From Syntrophaceae bacterium UBA1411 (GTDB lineage Bacteria; Desulfobacterota; Syntrophia; Syntrophales; Smithellaceae): a DNA stretch of 16,353 nt. The stretch spans positions 1-16,353 of the forward strand of contig DBPV01000095.1 in NCBI GenBank assembly GCA_002304995.1. Reading direction: 5' to 3'. Positions 6,361-15,082 of the stretch are shown one piece after another. The notes under the pieces are model-generated. The model did no database searches. It saw only the letters and a list, made by a program, of their open reading frames with translations, and was not told where the DNA came from. A program made the position numbers and the translations under genes. Positions within the stretch are counted from its first letter, which is position 1, and every line of letters begins with the position of its first letter.

Positions 6361-8451
6361 CTAACGCCGCAAGCGCATCTCGGGCATTTCCAGTTCAAAC
6401 TCCTGCCAGGCTTCACGCCGGCCGCTATAGGTATAAATAAAGGGGTGCAGCTGGATTTTGACTATCCGGGTATTGGCCGGAAGGTTTTTGAAAATCAACT
6501 CCATGGTCGCGGATGTCTGGGGCTGGATTTCCACTCCGCGCCCGCGGACGTCGATCTCCTGCATGGTTTTCTTCTCGGCGCCCTGCCACGCATAGGCAAT
6601 ATCGGGATCGTGGGATTGCTGGGCGTCGTCGGTCAGTTTGGATCTGGGCCATGATGCCGGAAAACTGCGGTCGTAAAAAGCCACTTTTCTTGTTTCCTGA
6701 TCGAGATTCACGACTTCGAACACAATCCGCAGCCCCTCCCGCGAGGGATTCACGCTGCGCAGTTCAAAATAGCAGTTCAGGGCATCCTTCACCGCCAGCG
6801 GCCGGTAGGATCTTTTGAAGGGCGGCACAGCCGGCGCAGGCGAAGGCGTTATCGCGGCCTGTTTCACACCGGACGGGGCCGGCGCGACCGGTTTTTCGGT
6901 TTTCGCCCCGGCGGGAGGCGGCGGAGCATTTTTCGCCTGTTCCTCGGCGGGCGGTTGCTCCTCGAGGACGGTCCGTACGCGAAACGCCATCTTGACGCGG
7001 ACGCTGTCCCCCTCATTCACGAACGAAATCAGGCGGACCGACGTGATTCTGGCTTCCGTAATGGACTGCGTCGCCGTTTCGGACGTGACCTGGAAGTTCG
7101 TCACTTCGGTTGCGGAACTGGAGTGCTGGGTTTTCGCATCGTTTCTGACCTCTTCGAGCTTGTCCAGAATCACTTCCGCCGAGGCCTCGGCGGGCGTCTG
7201 CGACCCCTTGGTGGCCGCCAGGGCGGTTTTGATGATGATGGATTCATGAACGCGCTTCTTTCCCTGCAGCGTGGCCTGAGCCTGGGCAAAAGCCCGCTCC
7301 GCCTCTTCCTTCTTGCTCCGGATTTCGGCGACGTCGACGCTCAGTTTATAGTAGTTTTCCTCCCGGCGCTTGAGCAGACTCTTCTGCGTTTCGCGTTCCG
7401 ATTTGGACGTATTGATTTTGCCTTGCAGATTCAGAATGCGATCCTGGAAGGATTTGATCTGTTCGTTCAATCCCTCTTCCGCCGCCGCATTGTTTTGCAG
7501 CGTGCCCGCGATCACCCGATGGGCGCGGTCGAGATCGTAATTGGCCGGCGTAAACTGGTTGGCCGTGAGAAAATCCTCCAGGTCCTTGCGGGATTTGATG
7601 ATCGCCGCTTTAAAAGCACTGCCCTGCGGCGTCCGCCCCTTACCGGCCTTGTTCTCCTGAAACGGATACAGCTCGTAACGCTTGAGACGCAGATAGGAGG
7701 TGCCTTTCACACCCTTTTCCAGTTCAATGCGGATGGGCTCTTCATTGTTCCACTTGGCCGTGCCCTCCTCCGTAGCGCGGATGAAGTCGACCGTCGCCAC
7801 ATTGTTGATCATTTTCGTGAAGGATTGAACATAGGTTCCCATGTGAGCGGCAACGAGCGGCGCGGAGGCGACGTCCGCCTTCCCCTCCAGGGCGTGGGCG
7901 CTGTCCCGGAAGCCGCGTGTGTAAATGACGGCCACTGCGATCTCGCCTTGTTTTTCCGTCAAAAGCCAGCGTTTGAGCGCATTCTGCTGGGCCTGAATAT
8001 CCTGCTGATAGCGGCTGATCTGCCCGTCCAGATTCTCAATGGTCGCGCGGATGTTCTTGATGCCCTTGGCCGATTCATCCAGATCCGTGGACACCATGTG
8101 AAACTGTGAAGTGAGATCGTCGCGTTTTTTCTTGGCCCGGACAAATTCTTTTTTCGCTGCGACGATGGCGTTTTTGTAATCCGAGTCTTCCTTCTCTTTT
8201 TCATCTTCGACGACTTTAAGATTCGTCTTTTCCTCCTGGCGCGTCGAAAAAGATTCGCGGCTGTCTACCTCGGAACGGATGATTTCGCGAACCGTGTCAC
8301 GGGAATCCGTGGAGAGAGACACCCACCGGAGCGCCGGCTGCTGATGCTGCTTTGACGATGCGGTTTGCTGTTTCGGGGCGGCAAACGCAGCGGAGACCAG
8401 GACAACCGAAGCAAGAAGAGCAAACAACCAGCAGATCTTGTTTTTTTTCAT
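6361..8451 (-). CDS. Large exported coiled-coil protein of unknown function
   Basis: A 696-aa protein that I do not recognise. A signal peptide (MKKNKICWLFALLASVVLVS, cleavage near AFA-A at residue 24) sends it to the periplasm. A first charged heptad-rich stretch (about 70-165) is followed by a globular section (170-310). A second coiled-coil stretch (about 315-400) contains regular Lys/Arg/Glu/Gln patterns. Residues 425-495 include a Ser/Thr-rich part and alternating strands (SVRVKMAFRVRTVLE). A Pro/Ala/Lys-rich linker (497-545) leads to a C-terminal domain (546-690) rich in short beta strands (GLRIVFEVVNL, SATMELIFKNL, TRIVKIQLHPFIY), possibly an immunoglobulin-like fold. There are no catalytic motifs and no membrane segment beyond the signal. 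It is probably the first gene of an operon with the secreted glutaredoxin and the EFR1 ferredoxin. A scaffold, tether or adhesion role is conceivable but unproven. Confidence 0.85.
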   Translation of the reverse strand: MKKNKICWLFALLASVVLVSAAFAAPKQQTASSKQHQQPALRWVSLSTDSRDTVREIIRSEVDSRESFSTRQEEKTNLKVVEDEKEKEDSDYKNAIVAAKKEFVRAKKKRDDLTSQFHMVSTDLDESAKGIKNIRATIENLDGQISRYQQDIQAQQNALKRWLLTEKQGEIAVAVIYTRGFRDSAHALEGKADVASAPLVAAHMGTYVQSFTKMINNVATVDFIRATEEGTAKWNNEEPIRIELEKGVKGTSYLRLKRYELYPFQENKAGKGRTPQGSAFKAAIIKSRKDLEDFLTANQFTPANYDLDRAHRVIAGTLQNNAAAEEGLNEQIKSFQDRILNLQGKINTSKSERETQKSLLKRREENYYKLSVDVAEIRSKKEEAERAFAQAQATLQGKKRVHESIIIKTALAATKGSQTPAEASAEVILDKLEEVRNDAKTQHSSSATEVTNFQVTSETATQSITEARITSVRLISFVNEGDSVRVKMAFRVRTVLEEQPPAEEQAKNAPPPPAGAKTEKPVAPAPSGVKQAAITPSPAPAVPPFKRSYRPLAVKDALNCYFELRSVNPSREGLRIVFEVVNLDQETRKVAFYDRSFPASWPRSKLTDDAQQSHDPDIAYAWQGAEKKTMQEIDVRGRGVEIQPQTSATMELIFKNLPANTRIVKIQLHPFIYTYSGRREAWQEFELEMPEMRLRR

Positions 8452-8495
8452 GACTCCCTTCCCCTCACCATTTGTAGGTTATTGCTGATTGATTA

Positions 8496-8524
8496 AATTA
8501 ACTTAAAAATCCCGCAAATGTCAA
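8496..8524 (-). promoter_or_regulatory. Candidate sigma70 promoter for the coiled-coil/redox operon
   Basis: Read on the minus strand, a perfect TTGACA (8524-8519) is followed by a 17-bp spacer and TTAATT (8501-8496), inside an AT-rich stretch. The -35 box is strong and the -10 box poor (3 of 6). It lies about 45 bp before the ATG of the 696-aa protein, the right place for a promoter. Confidence 0.45.
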
Positions 8525-8683
8525 ATTGTTTAACCATTTTCTGAATCCTCACCCGTCAGGTCTTCCTCTTCCGGGAGCAGCTTTCCGGTCCGCCCGGGCG
8601 CCAGGCCGGTAAAACCTTGTTTTTCGCCTGTTTGGAAAAAAAGGACACCGGAGGCGAGCGATGCCCGCCGGATAAAATTATTC

Positions 8684-8712
8684 TTGACAGGAAGCGGCCG
8701 TATCGATATCTA
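8684..8712 (+). promoter_or_regulatory. Candidate sigma70 promoter for the glycerol transport operon
   Basis: A perfect TTGACA at 8684-8689, then 17 bp, then TATCTA at 8707-8712. A better-looking TATAAC at 8711-8716 is 21 bp away, which is too far for a standard promoter. It is about 180 bp before glpS. The exact -10 is uncertain. Confidence 0.4.
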
Positions 8713-8751
8713 TAACGCACTTTAAAATTCACCCATTATTTAATTTTCTTT

Positions 8752-8765
8752 TTCGTAACGACGAA
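8752..8765. promoter_or_regulatory. Candidate operator: TTCGT-N4-ACGAA inverted repeat
   Basis: TTCGTAACGACGAA has perfect 5-bp arms around AACG. TTCG...CGAA half-sites resemble operators of DeoR-type repressors, the family that includes the glycerol regulator GlpR (E. coli spacing is 4 bases between TTCG and CGAA; here it is 6). It lies about 40 bp downstream of the putative -10, where a bound repressor could block transcription. No regulator gene is in the window. Confidence 0.3.
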
Positions 8766-8782
8766 TGCTCCAGATCGGTTGA

Positions 8783-8800
8783 TTGAAGTTGTTTGAAGTT
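8783..8800 (+). promoter_or_regulatory. Tandem TTGAAGTT direct repeat, 10-bp period
   Basis: TTGAAGTT occurs at 8783-8790 and again at 8793-8800, exactly one helical turn apart, in the leader of the glycerol operon. Such spacing can place two protein subunits on one DNA face. A short repeat like this may also be chance. Confidence 0.25.
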
Positions 8801-8877
8801 CGCTAAATCAGTCCAGTGTTTTTTCATCGACGGCCGGATTCGTGCATCGAATCGACAAGCGCGCAGGCTCCGACCAT

Positions 8878-8881
8878 GGAG
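8878..8881 (+). promoter_or_regulatory. Ribosome binding site supporting the glpS start at 8891
   Basis: GGAG lies 9 bases before ATG 8891 and itself overlaps an alternative in-frame ATG at 8876. The alternative has only a weak AGG upstream. The 8891 start also gives the usual short N-terminus of the ABC ATPase domain (MEILLDGVSK). Confidence 0.5.
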
Positions 8882-8890
8882 AACCGGAAG

Positions 8891-9973
8891 ATGGAAATTC
8901 TGCTCGACGGCGTCAGCAAGGTCATCAACGGCGAAACGCATCTCGACAACATCACACTCAAAATAAAGAGCGGCGCGACAAACGTCATTCTGGGGCGCAC
9001 GCTGGCGGGCAAAACGTCGCTTCTGCGTCTGATGGCGGGACTGGACCGGCCGACCAAAGGTCGCATTTTCCTCGACGGCCGAGACGTCACCGGCCTGTTT
9101 GTGCGCAAACGCAGCGTCGCCATGGTTTACCAGCAGTTCATCAACTATCCGTCCATGACGGTCTACGACAACATCGCTTCGCCGCTGAAAATGAGCGGTC
9201 TTGCTGCCGCGGATATCGATCGGAAGGTGCGCGCGGCGGCGGCCACGCTCCACATTGACCGCCTGCTCGACCGGATGCCCGCCGAACTCTCCGGCGGCCA
9301 GCAGCAGCGCACGGCGATCGCCCGGTCGCTGGTGAAGGACACGGAACTCCTGCTGCTCGACGAACCCCTGGTGAATCTGGATTACAAGCTCCGCGAAGAG
9401 CTGCAGGCCGAACTCCAGGAAATTTTCAAAACACGCACGGCCATCGTGGTTTACACGACGACGGAACCGTCGGAGGCGCTGATGCTGGGCGGCACCCTGG
9501 TGGTCATGGACGAGGGGCGGATTCTGCAGACCGGCGCCACACCCGCCGTTTATCATCATCCCGCGACTCCGCGGGTGGCCCAGGTCGTCAGCGATCCGCC
9601 GATCAATTTTCTTCCGGGCGTGGTGGCGGGCGGCATGGCCCGGCTGGAACGGGACATCGACATTGCCATGGCCGGGCACCTGAGCGCGGTTCCGGACGGG
9701 GAATATATTTTCGGCATCCGCCCGAATCATCTTTGTCTGGGCCGGCAGGGCGCGGCCGGTGTTGAAATCCCCGTCAAAGTGGAGCTGGCGGAAATCAACG
9801 GATCGGAAACCTTTATCCACGTCTGTCACGGCGATCTGCACCTGGTGGTGCAGGAAGACGGCATCCACCCCCGGCAGATCGGAACAAAAATAAAAGTTTA
9901 TGCGAATCCGGGCTGCTTTTTTGTGTACGAACCGTCAGGGCAATTGCTGGCCTCCCCGTTCGGGGCCGGATGA
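8891..9973 (+). CDS. glpS: Glycerol ABC importer ATPase GlpS (H-loop His missing)
   Basis: One of two ATPases that should drive glycerol uptake at the cytoplasmic face of the inner membrane. With the start at 8891 the protein is 360 aa. It has Walker A GRTLAGKT (35-42), Q-loop YQQF (80-83), signature LSGGQ (133-137) and Walker B LLLLDE (153-158). A C-terminal MalK-like OB/TOBE regulatory region (about 235-355) includes GIRPNHL. The H-loop, normally YVTHDQ.EA, reads YTTTEPSEA (188-196), so the switch histidine is replaced by T191. The call as GlpS rather than a generic sugar ATPase rests on the operon: a second, different ATPase, two permeases, a DUF2160 protein, a large binding protein and glpK in the order of rhizobial glpSTPQUV. 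A 15-bp longer start at 8876 is possible. Confidence 0.88.
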   Translation: MEILLDGVSKVINGETHLDNITLKIKSGATNVILGRTLAGKTSLLRLMAGLDRPTKGRIFLDGRDVTGLFVRKRSVAMVYQQFINYPSMTVYDNIASPLKMSGLAAADIDRKVRAAAATLHIDRLLDRMPAELSGGQQQRTAIARSLVKDTELLLLDEPLVNLDYKLREELQAELQEIFKTRTAIVVYTTTEPSEALMLGGTLVVMDEGRILQTGATPAVYHHPATPRVAQVVSDPPINFLPGVVAGGMARLERDIDIAMAGHLSAVPDGEYIFGIRPNHLCLGRQGAAGVEIPVKVELAEINGSETFIHVCHGDLHLVVQEDGIHPRQIGTKIKVYANPGCFFVYEPSGQLLASPFGAG

Positions 9974-9991
9974 AAAAAAAAGGAGCGCGAC

Positions 9992-11077
9992 ATGGCGCGA
10001 ATCGAAATGGACGGTGTTTTGCACAGCTATCTGCGTCATCCCGAAAAAGACGCGGATTACGCCATCAAGAAGATCGAGAACGTCTGGGATGACGGAGGCG
10101 CCTATGCGCTTTTGGGGCCTTCCGGCTGCGGCAAAACAACGCTGCTCAACATCATTTCGGGCCTGCTGACCCCCACCCGGGGACGGGTGTTGTACAATGG
10201 GACCGATGTGACCGCCCTGCCGCCGGAGAAGCGCAACATCGCCCAGGTCTTTCAGTTTCCGGTTTTGTACGACACGATGACCGTGTACGAGAATCTCGCC
10301 TTCCCGCTGCAGAATCGCCGCCTGGAAAAAGAGGCCATCCACCGCCGGGTGCAGGAAATTGCCGAGATTCTTGAGCTCGCCCCTTTCCTCAAACAAAAAG
10401 CGTACGGGCTGGCCGCGGACGCCAAACAAAAGATATCCCTGGGGCGCGGCCTGGTCCGCAGCGACGTCGCGGCCATCCTCTTTGACGAACCGCTGACCGT
10501 CATTGATCCGCATCTCAAATGGCATCTGCGGCGCAAGCTCAAAGAGATCCACGAGCAGCTTAAACTGACGCTGATTTACGTGACGCACGACCAGATGGAG
10601 GCCCTCACGTTTGCCGAAAAAGTGGTGGTCATGTACGAGGGTGAAATCGTTCAGACCGGCACGCCGGAAGATCTTTTCGAGAATCCCGAACATAAATTCG
10701 TCGGTTACTTCATCGGCTCTCCCGGCATGAATTTTCTGTCCTGCCGGCTCGAAGGCTCTGTCGCTTACATCAACGGCATCGGCATAAAAATTGATGAGAA
10801 GACCGCGGCGGCGGCGCGGAAAACCGCCGGCAAGCTGGAAATCGGCATCCGGCCGAAGTACCTGGAAATCAGCCCCCGGCCCGTCGAAAACGCCCTGCCG
10901 GCTTACGTGAAAAGTTTCGAGGATCTGGGCAGCTATAAAATTGCCGCAATTCTTCTGGAGGGGAAAACGCTGTACGCGCGCCTGCCGGAGGATGTTCCGC
11001 TGGCCACGGGCAACGCCTGGATTTTCTTTCCTCCGCAAAGAACAAAACTTTACGCCGACGGACGGCTGGTAAGATAG
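9992..11077 (+). CDS. glpT: Glycerol ABC importer ATPase GlpT (degenerate LSGGQ)
   Basis: Second ATPase of the importer, 361 aa, 18 bp after glpS behind AAGGAG. Walker A is canonical (GPSGCGKT, 42-49), as are the Q-loop Q88 in VFQF, Walker B AILFDE (161-166) and the H-loop YVTHDQMEA (196-204, H199). The ABC signature is lost: the place of LSGGQQQR is taken by LAADAKQK (140-147), directly before ISLGRGL. The D-loop reads VIDP instead of NLD. The C-terminal part (about 240-355) is the MalK-like regulatory region, with GIRPKYL. It should pair with GlpS, which has the signature but lacks the H-loop histidine. The symbol here means the ABC-transporter GlpT, not the glycerol-3-phosphate antiporter of the same name. 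Confidence 0.88.
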   Translation: MARIEMDGVLHSYLRHPEKDADYAIKKIENVWDDGGAYALLGPSGCGKTTLLNIISGLLTPTRGRVLYNGTDVTALPPEKRNIAQVFQFPVLYDTMTVYENLAFPLQNRRLEKEAIHRRVQEIAEILELAPFLKQKAYGLAADAKQKISLGRGLVRSDVAAILFDEPLTVIDPHLKWHLRRKLKEIHEQLKLTLIYVTHDQMEALTFAEKVVVMYEGEIVQTGTPEDLFENPEHKFVGYFIGSPGMNFLSCRLEGSVAYINGIGIKIDEKTAAAARKTAGKLEIGIRPKYLEISPRPVENALPAYVKSFEDLGSYKIAAILLEGKTLYARLPEDVPLATGNAWIFFPPQRTKLYADGRLVR

Positions 11078-11089
11078 AGAGGTGAAACG

Positions 11090-11965
11090 ATGAACAAGTG
11101 GGAAAACAACCGCGCCTGGCTTCTGACGGTGCCCGTTCTCATCATCGTGGCGTTCAGCTCGATCATTCCGCTCATGACGGTGGTCAACTACTCCGTGCAG
11201 GATATTTTCGGGCCGGGACAGAGCCTGTTTGTCGGAACGGAAATGTATAAAAACGTGCTGCGCGATGCCCGGCTGCATGAAGCCCTGTGGCGGCAGTTCC
11301 TTTTTTCCGGCCTGGTCCTCCTGATCGAGATTCCGCTGGGCATTGCGCTGGCCCTGGCCATGCCGAAAAAAGGCTGGGGCGTTTCGTTTTCTCTGGTGGT
11401 GATGGCCCTGCCGCTCCTGATCCCCTGGAACACCATCGGATCGATCTGGATCATCTTCGTCCGCCCCGACATCGGCCTGTTCGGCGCCTTTGTCAACAAC
11501 GTGCTGGGCATTGCATTCGATCACACGGCGCGGCCGCTCGACGCCTGGATCACGACGCTCTTGATGGAAATCTGGCACTGGACGCCGCTGGTCGCGCTCC
11601 TGGCCTACGCAGGGTTGAGAGCGATTCCGGAGGTGTATTACCAGGCGGCGAAAATTGACGGCGCTTCACCCTGGGCCACGTTCCGCTACATTCAACTGCC
11701 GAAAATGCGGGGCGTGCTGACCATCGCCGTTCTCCTGCGCTTTATGGACAGCTTTCTGATCTACGCCGAACCTTTCGTCCTCACGGGCGGCGGCCCCGGA
11801 AATTCAACCACCTTCCTGTCCATTTACCTCGTCAAACTGGCCCTGGGCCAGTTCGATCTGGGCACGGCGGGCGCTTTTTCGCTGATCTATTTTTTAATCA
11901 TCGAGATCCTCTGCTTTGTGTTCTACCAGGTTCTCAAGAACGTGGGGAAAGGAGCCGGAACATGA
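11090..11965 (+). CDS. glpP: Glycerol ABC importer permease GlpP
   Basis: Inner-membrane permease of 291 aa, MalF/UgpA-type (binding-protein-dependent transport fold). It has about six hydrophobic segments, including 10-32, 70-91, 98-124, 154-174, 208-229 and 258-282. The cytoplasmic EAA loop that docks the ATPases is YYQAAKIDGASPWATFRYI at 183-201, ending in QLP, with the conserved G of 'DGA'. PFVLTGGGPGNST (228-240) is the family's usual late loop. It begins 12 bp after glpT behind GAGAGG and overlaps the next permease gene by 4 bases (ATGA). With GlpQ it should form the translocation pore. Confidence 0.9.
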   Translation: MNKWENNRAWLLTVPVLIIVAFSSIIPLMTVVNYSVQDIFGPGQSLFVGTEMYKNVLRDARLHEALWRQFLFSGLVLLIEIPLGIALALAMPKKGWGVSFSLVVMALPLLIPWNTIGSIWIIFVRPDIGLFGAFVNNVLGIAFDHTARPLDAWITTLLMEIWHWTPLVALLAYAGLRAIPEVYYQAAKIDGASPWATFRYIQLPKMRGVLTIAVLLRFMDSFLIYAEPFVLTGGGPGNSTTFLSIYLVKLALGQFDLGTAGAFSLIYFLIIEILCFVFYQVLKNVGKGAGT

Positions 11966-12768
11966 TGAAGGGAAGAAAAAAACTGATCGCCCTGGGCATC
12001 TACTTCATTTTGCTGTTCCTCCCGATTTACTGGATGCTCAACATGTCGCTTCGAACCAACGCCGATATTCTCGGTACGCTGACGCTCTACCCGGCCGATC
12101 CCACGTTTGAAAACTACATCAATATCTTCACGGATCCCGCGTGGTACATGGGTTACGTCAATTCCATCATTTACGTAACCGTCAATACGCTGATTTCGCT
12201 GGCGGTGGCGCTGCCCGCCGCCTATGCCTTTTCCCGGTACTCCTTCGTCGGCGATTCCCAGGTGTTTTTCTGGCTCCTGACCAACCGCATGGCGCCCGCG
12301 GCTGTTTTCGCCCTGCCCTTTTTCCAGCTCTACTCCACCATCGGCCTGCTGGATACGCACATCGCCGTTGCGCTGGCGCACTGTCTGTTCAACGTGCCGC
12401 TGGCCGTCTGGATTCTCGAGGGTTTCATGTCCGGCGTTCCCCGGGAAATTGACGAAACGGCCTTTATCGACGGATACAGCCTGCCGCGCTTTTTCATCAC
12501 TATTTTTATTCCGCTCATCCGCGCCGGCGTCGGGGTGACCGCGTTTTTCTGCTTCATGTTCAGCTGGGTGGAGCTTTTGTTCGCCCGGACGCTCACGATC
12601 ACGAACGCCAAGCCCATTCAGGCGGTGATGACGCGGACGATCAGCGCCACCGGCATGGACTGGGGGCTTCTGGCCGCGGCTGGAATGCTCACGTTGGTGC
12701 CGGGCGCGCTGGTCATCTGGTTTGTCCGCAACCACATGGCCAGGGGCTTTGCCCTCGGCCGGGTATAA
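11962..12768 (+). CDS. glpQ: Glycerol ABC importer permease GlpQ
   Basis: Second inner-membrane permease, 268 aa, MalG/UgpE-type. Hydrophobic segments lie at about 7-27, 66-90, 102-123, 133-153, 186-205 and 235-255. The EAA loop is EIDETAFIDGYSLPRFF (162-178), continuing into IPL. The start overlaps the glpP stop as ATGA; a second in-frame ATG at 11965 would shorten it by one residue. The symbol refers to the transporter permease, not the phosphodiesterase also called GlpQ. Twelve bases separate it from glpU. Confidence 0.9.
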   Translation: MMKGRKKLIALGIYFILLFLPIYWMLNMSLRTNADILGTLTLYPADPTFENYINIFTDPAWYMGYVNSIIYVTVNTLISLAVALPAAYAFSRYSFVGDSQVFFWLLTNRMAPAAVFALPFFQLYSTIGLLDTHIAVALAHCLFNVPLAVWILEGFMSGVPREIDETAFIDGYSLPRFFITIFIPLIRAGVGVTAFFCFMFSWVELLFARTLTITNAKPIQAVMTRTISATGMDWGLLAAAGMLTLVPGALVIWFVRNHMARGFALGRV

Positions 12769-12780
12769 AGGAGAACGTTC

Positions 12781-13059
12781 ATGATCCTGGACTGGATGTA
12801 CTGGACAAAACCGACGGCCACATTCTTCATCGCGCTTTTCCTGGTTCTGGCGGCGATGACCGTGTGGCAGACCCTGGCGCCTTCCGTCCCCCGCCGCGGC
12901 CTGCTGCCGCTCGTGACAACACCCGGCACCCGTCTTTTTATCGGCATCATCACCGCCATCTTCATTCATCTGACCTGGCTTGGATTTACGGACCTCAGTT
13001 TATGGATCGTGTTTCCCTTTGCGGTGGGATGGATCGTCGGAGTTCTGATCTGGGGATAG
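12781..13059 (+). CDS. glpU: Small membrane protein GlpU (DUF2160)
   Basis: A 92-aa protein with three hydrophobic segments, about 12-30, 51-68 and 72-91. It begins MILDWMYWTKPTATFF, and the W.WT.PTA.FF opening and the later PGTRLFIGI segment fit the DUF2160 family. This family is known as an accessory of glycerol ABC transporters, where the gene is called glpU. Its biochemical job is not settled; it may stabilise or modulate the permease pair. It starts 12 bp after glpQ behind AAGGAG. A DUF2160 gene in this position is the clearest sign that the operon is the glycerol system rather than another sugar importer. Confidence 0.85.
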   Translation: MILDWMYWTKPTATFFIALFLVLAAMTVWQTLAPSVPRRGLLPLVTTPGTRLFIGIITAIFIHLTWLGFTDLSLWIVFPFAVGWIVGVLIWG

Positions 13060-13150
13060 TCTTTTTTTCCGGTTCTGTCCTGCAAGGCGATTGCGGCCTT
13101 CACGCCGGGCGGCATGGAACCGACAAACACTTTAAACTTTTGAAGGCCAG

Positions 13151-13157
13151 AAGGAGG
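13151..13157 (+). promoter_or_regulatory. Strong ribosome binding site of glpV
   Basis: AAGGAGG, fully complementary to the 16S 3' end, sits 7 bases before ATG 13165. It is stronger than the sites of the other genes in the operon, fitting the higher amount of binding protein usually needed. The 105-bp gap before it shows no clear terminator or promoter. Confidence 0.6.
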
Positions 13158-13164
13158 AAAGCAG

Positions 13165-14916
<1,752 letters not shown>

Positions 14917-14950
14917 CGGACTGACGAAGATTTCAAGCGGTAGAAAACCC

Positions 14951-14986
14951 AGAGAGGTTAAAGTTCCGGCTTTAACCTCTCTTTTT
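14951..14986 (+). terminator. Intrinsic terminator after the glycerol transport operon
   Basis: AGAGAGGTTAAAG, loop TTCCGG, CTTTAACCTCTCT: a perfect 13-bp stem, with the T-run 14982-14986 at its 3' edge. It begins 34 bp after the glpV stop and about 100 bp before glpK, so it should end most transporter transcripts. Confidence 0.92.
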
Positions 14987-15009
14987 AAATTTTCCGCCCG
15001 CAGCATTTT

Positions 15010-15038
15010 TTGAATTGGAAAACAAAAAGGGTTATGTC
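15010..15038 (+). promoter_or_regulatory. Weak candidate promoter for glpK
   Basis: TTGAAT at 15010-15015, 17 bp, then TATGTC at 15033-15038. Both boxes are partial matches. It is proposed mainly because the upstream terminator makes a separate glpK promoter likely. The start codon lies about 45 bp downstream. Confidence 0.25.
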
Positions 15039-15082
15039 ATATTGTCTGCAAAAGACTCTTGGCCTACTTGAGGAGATCGCCG

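Larger units (their letters stand above)
8452..8890. other. Divergent control region between the coiled-coil/redox operon and the glycerol operon
   Basis: About 440 bases between two outward-reading operons. The left end holds a minus-strand promoter candidate (8496-8524) and the middle a plus-strand candidate (8684-8712). Two candidate operator motifs (8752-8765 and 8783-8800) lie before glpS. The stretch 8533-8709 is open on the minus strand for 59 codons but has no usable start codon. The earliest in-frame start for glpS would be a GTG at 8816, which lacks a ribosome site. Confidence 0.55.

Noticed and set aside
6955..8109. Plus-strand 384-codon frame opposite the coiled-coil gene
   Set aside because: Antisense of a heptad-rich protein. 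The minus-strand product has a signal peptide, ribosome site and operon context.
8816..8890. Longer GTG start for glpS adding 25 residues
   Set aside because: No ribosome site before 8816, and the added residues have no counterpart in ABC ATPase N-termini. ATG 8891 has GGAG at 9 bases.
9935..11578. Long minus-strand open frame (547 codons) opposite glpT and glpP
   Set aside because: Same shadow effect; it spans two well-supported plus-strand genes and shows no recognisable domain or ribosome site.
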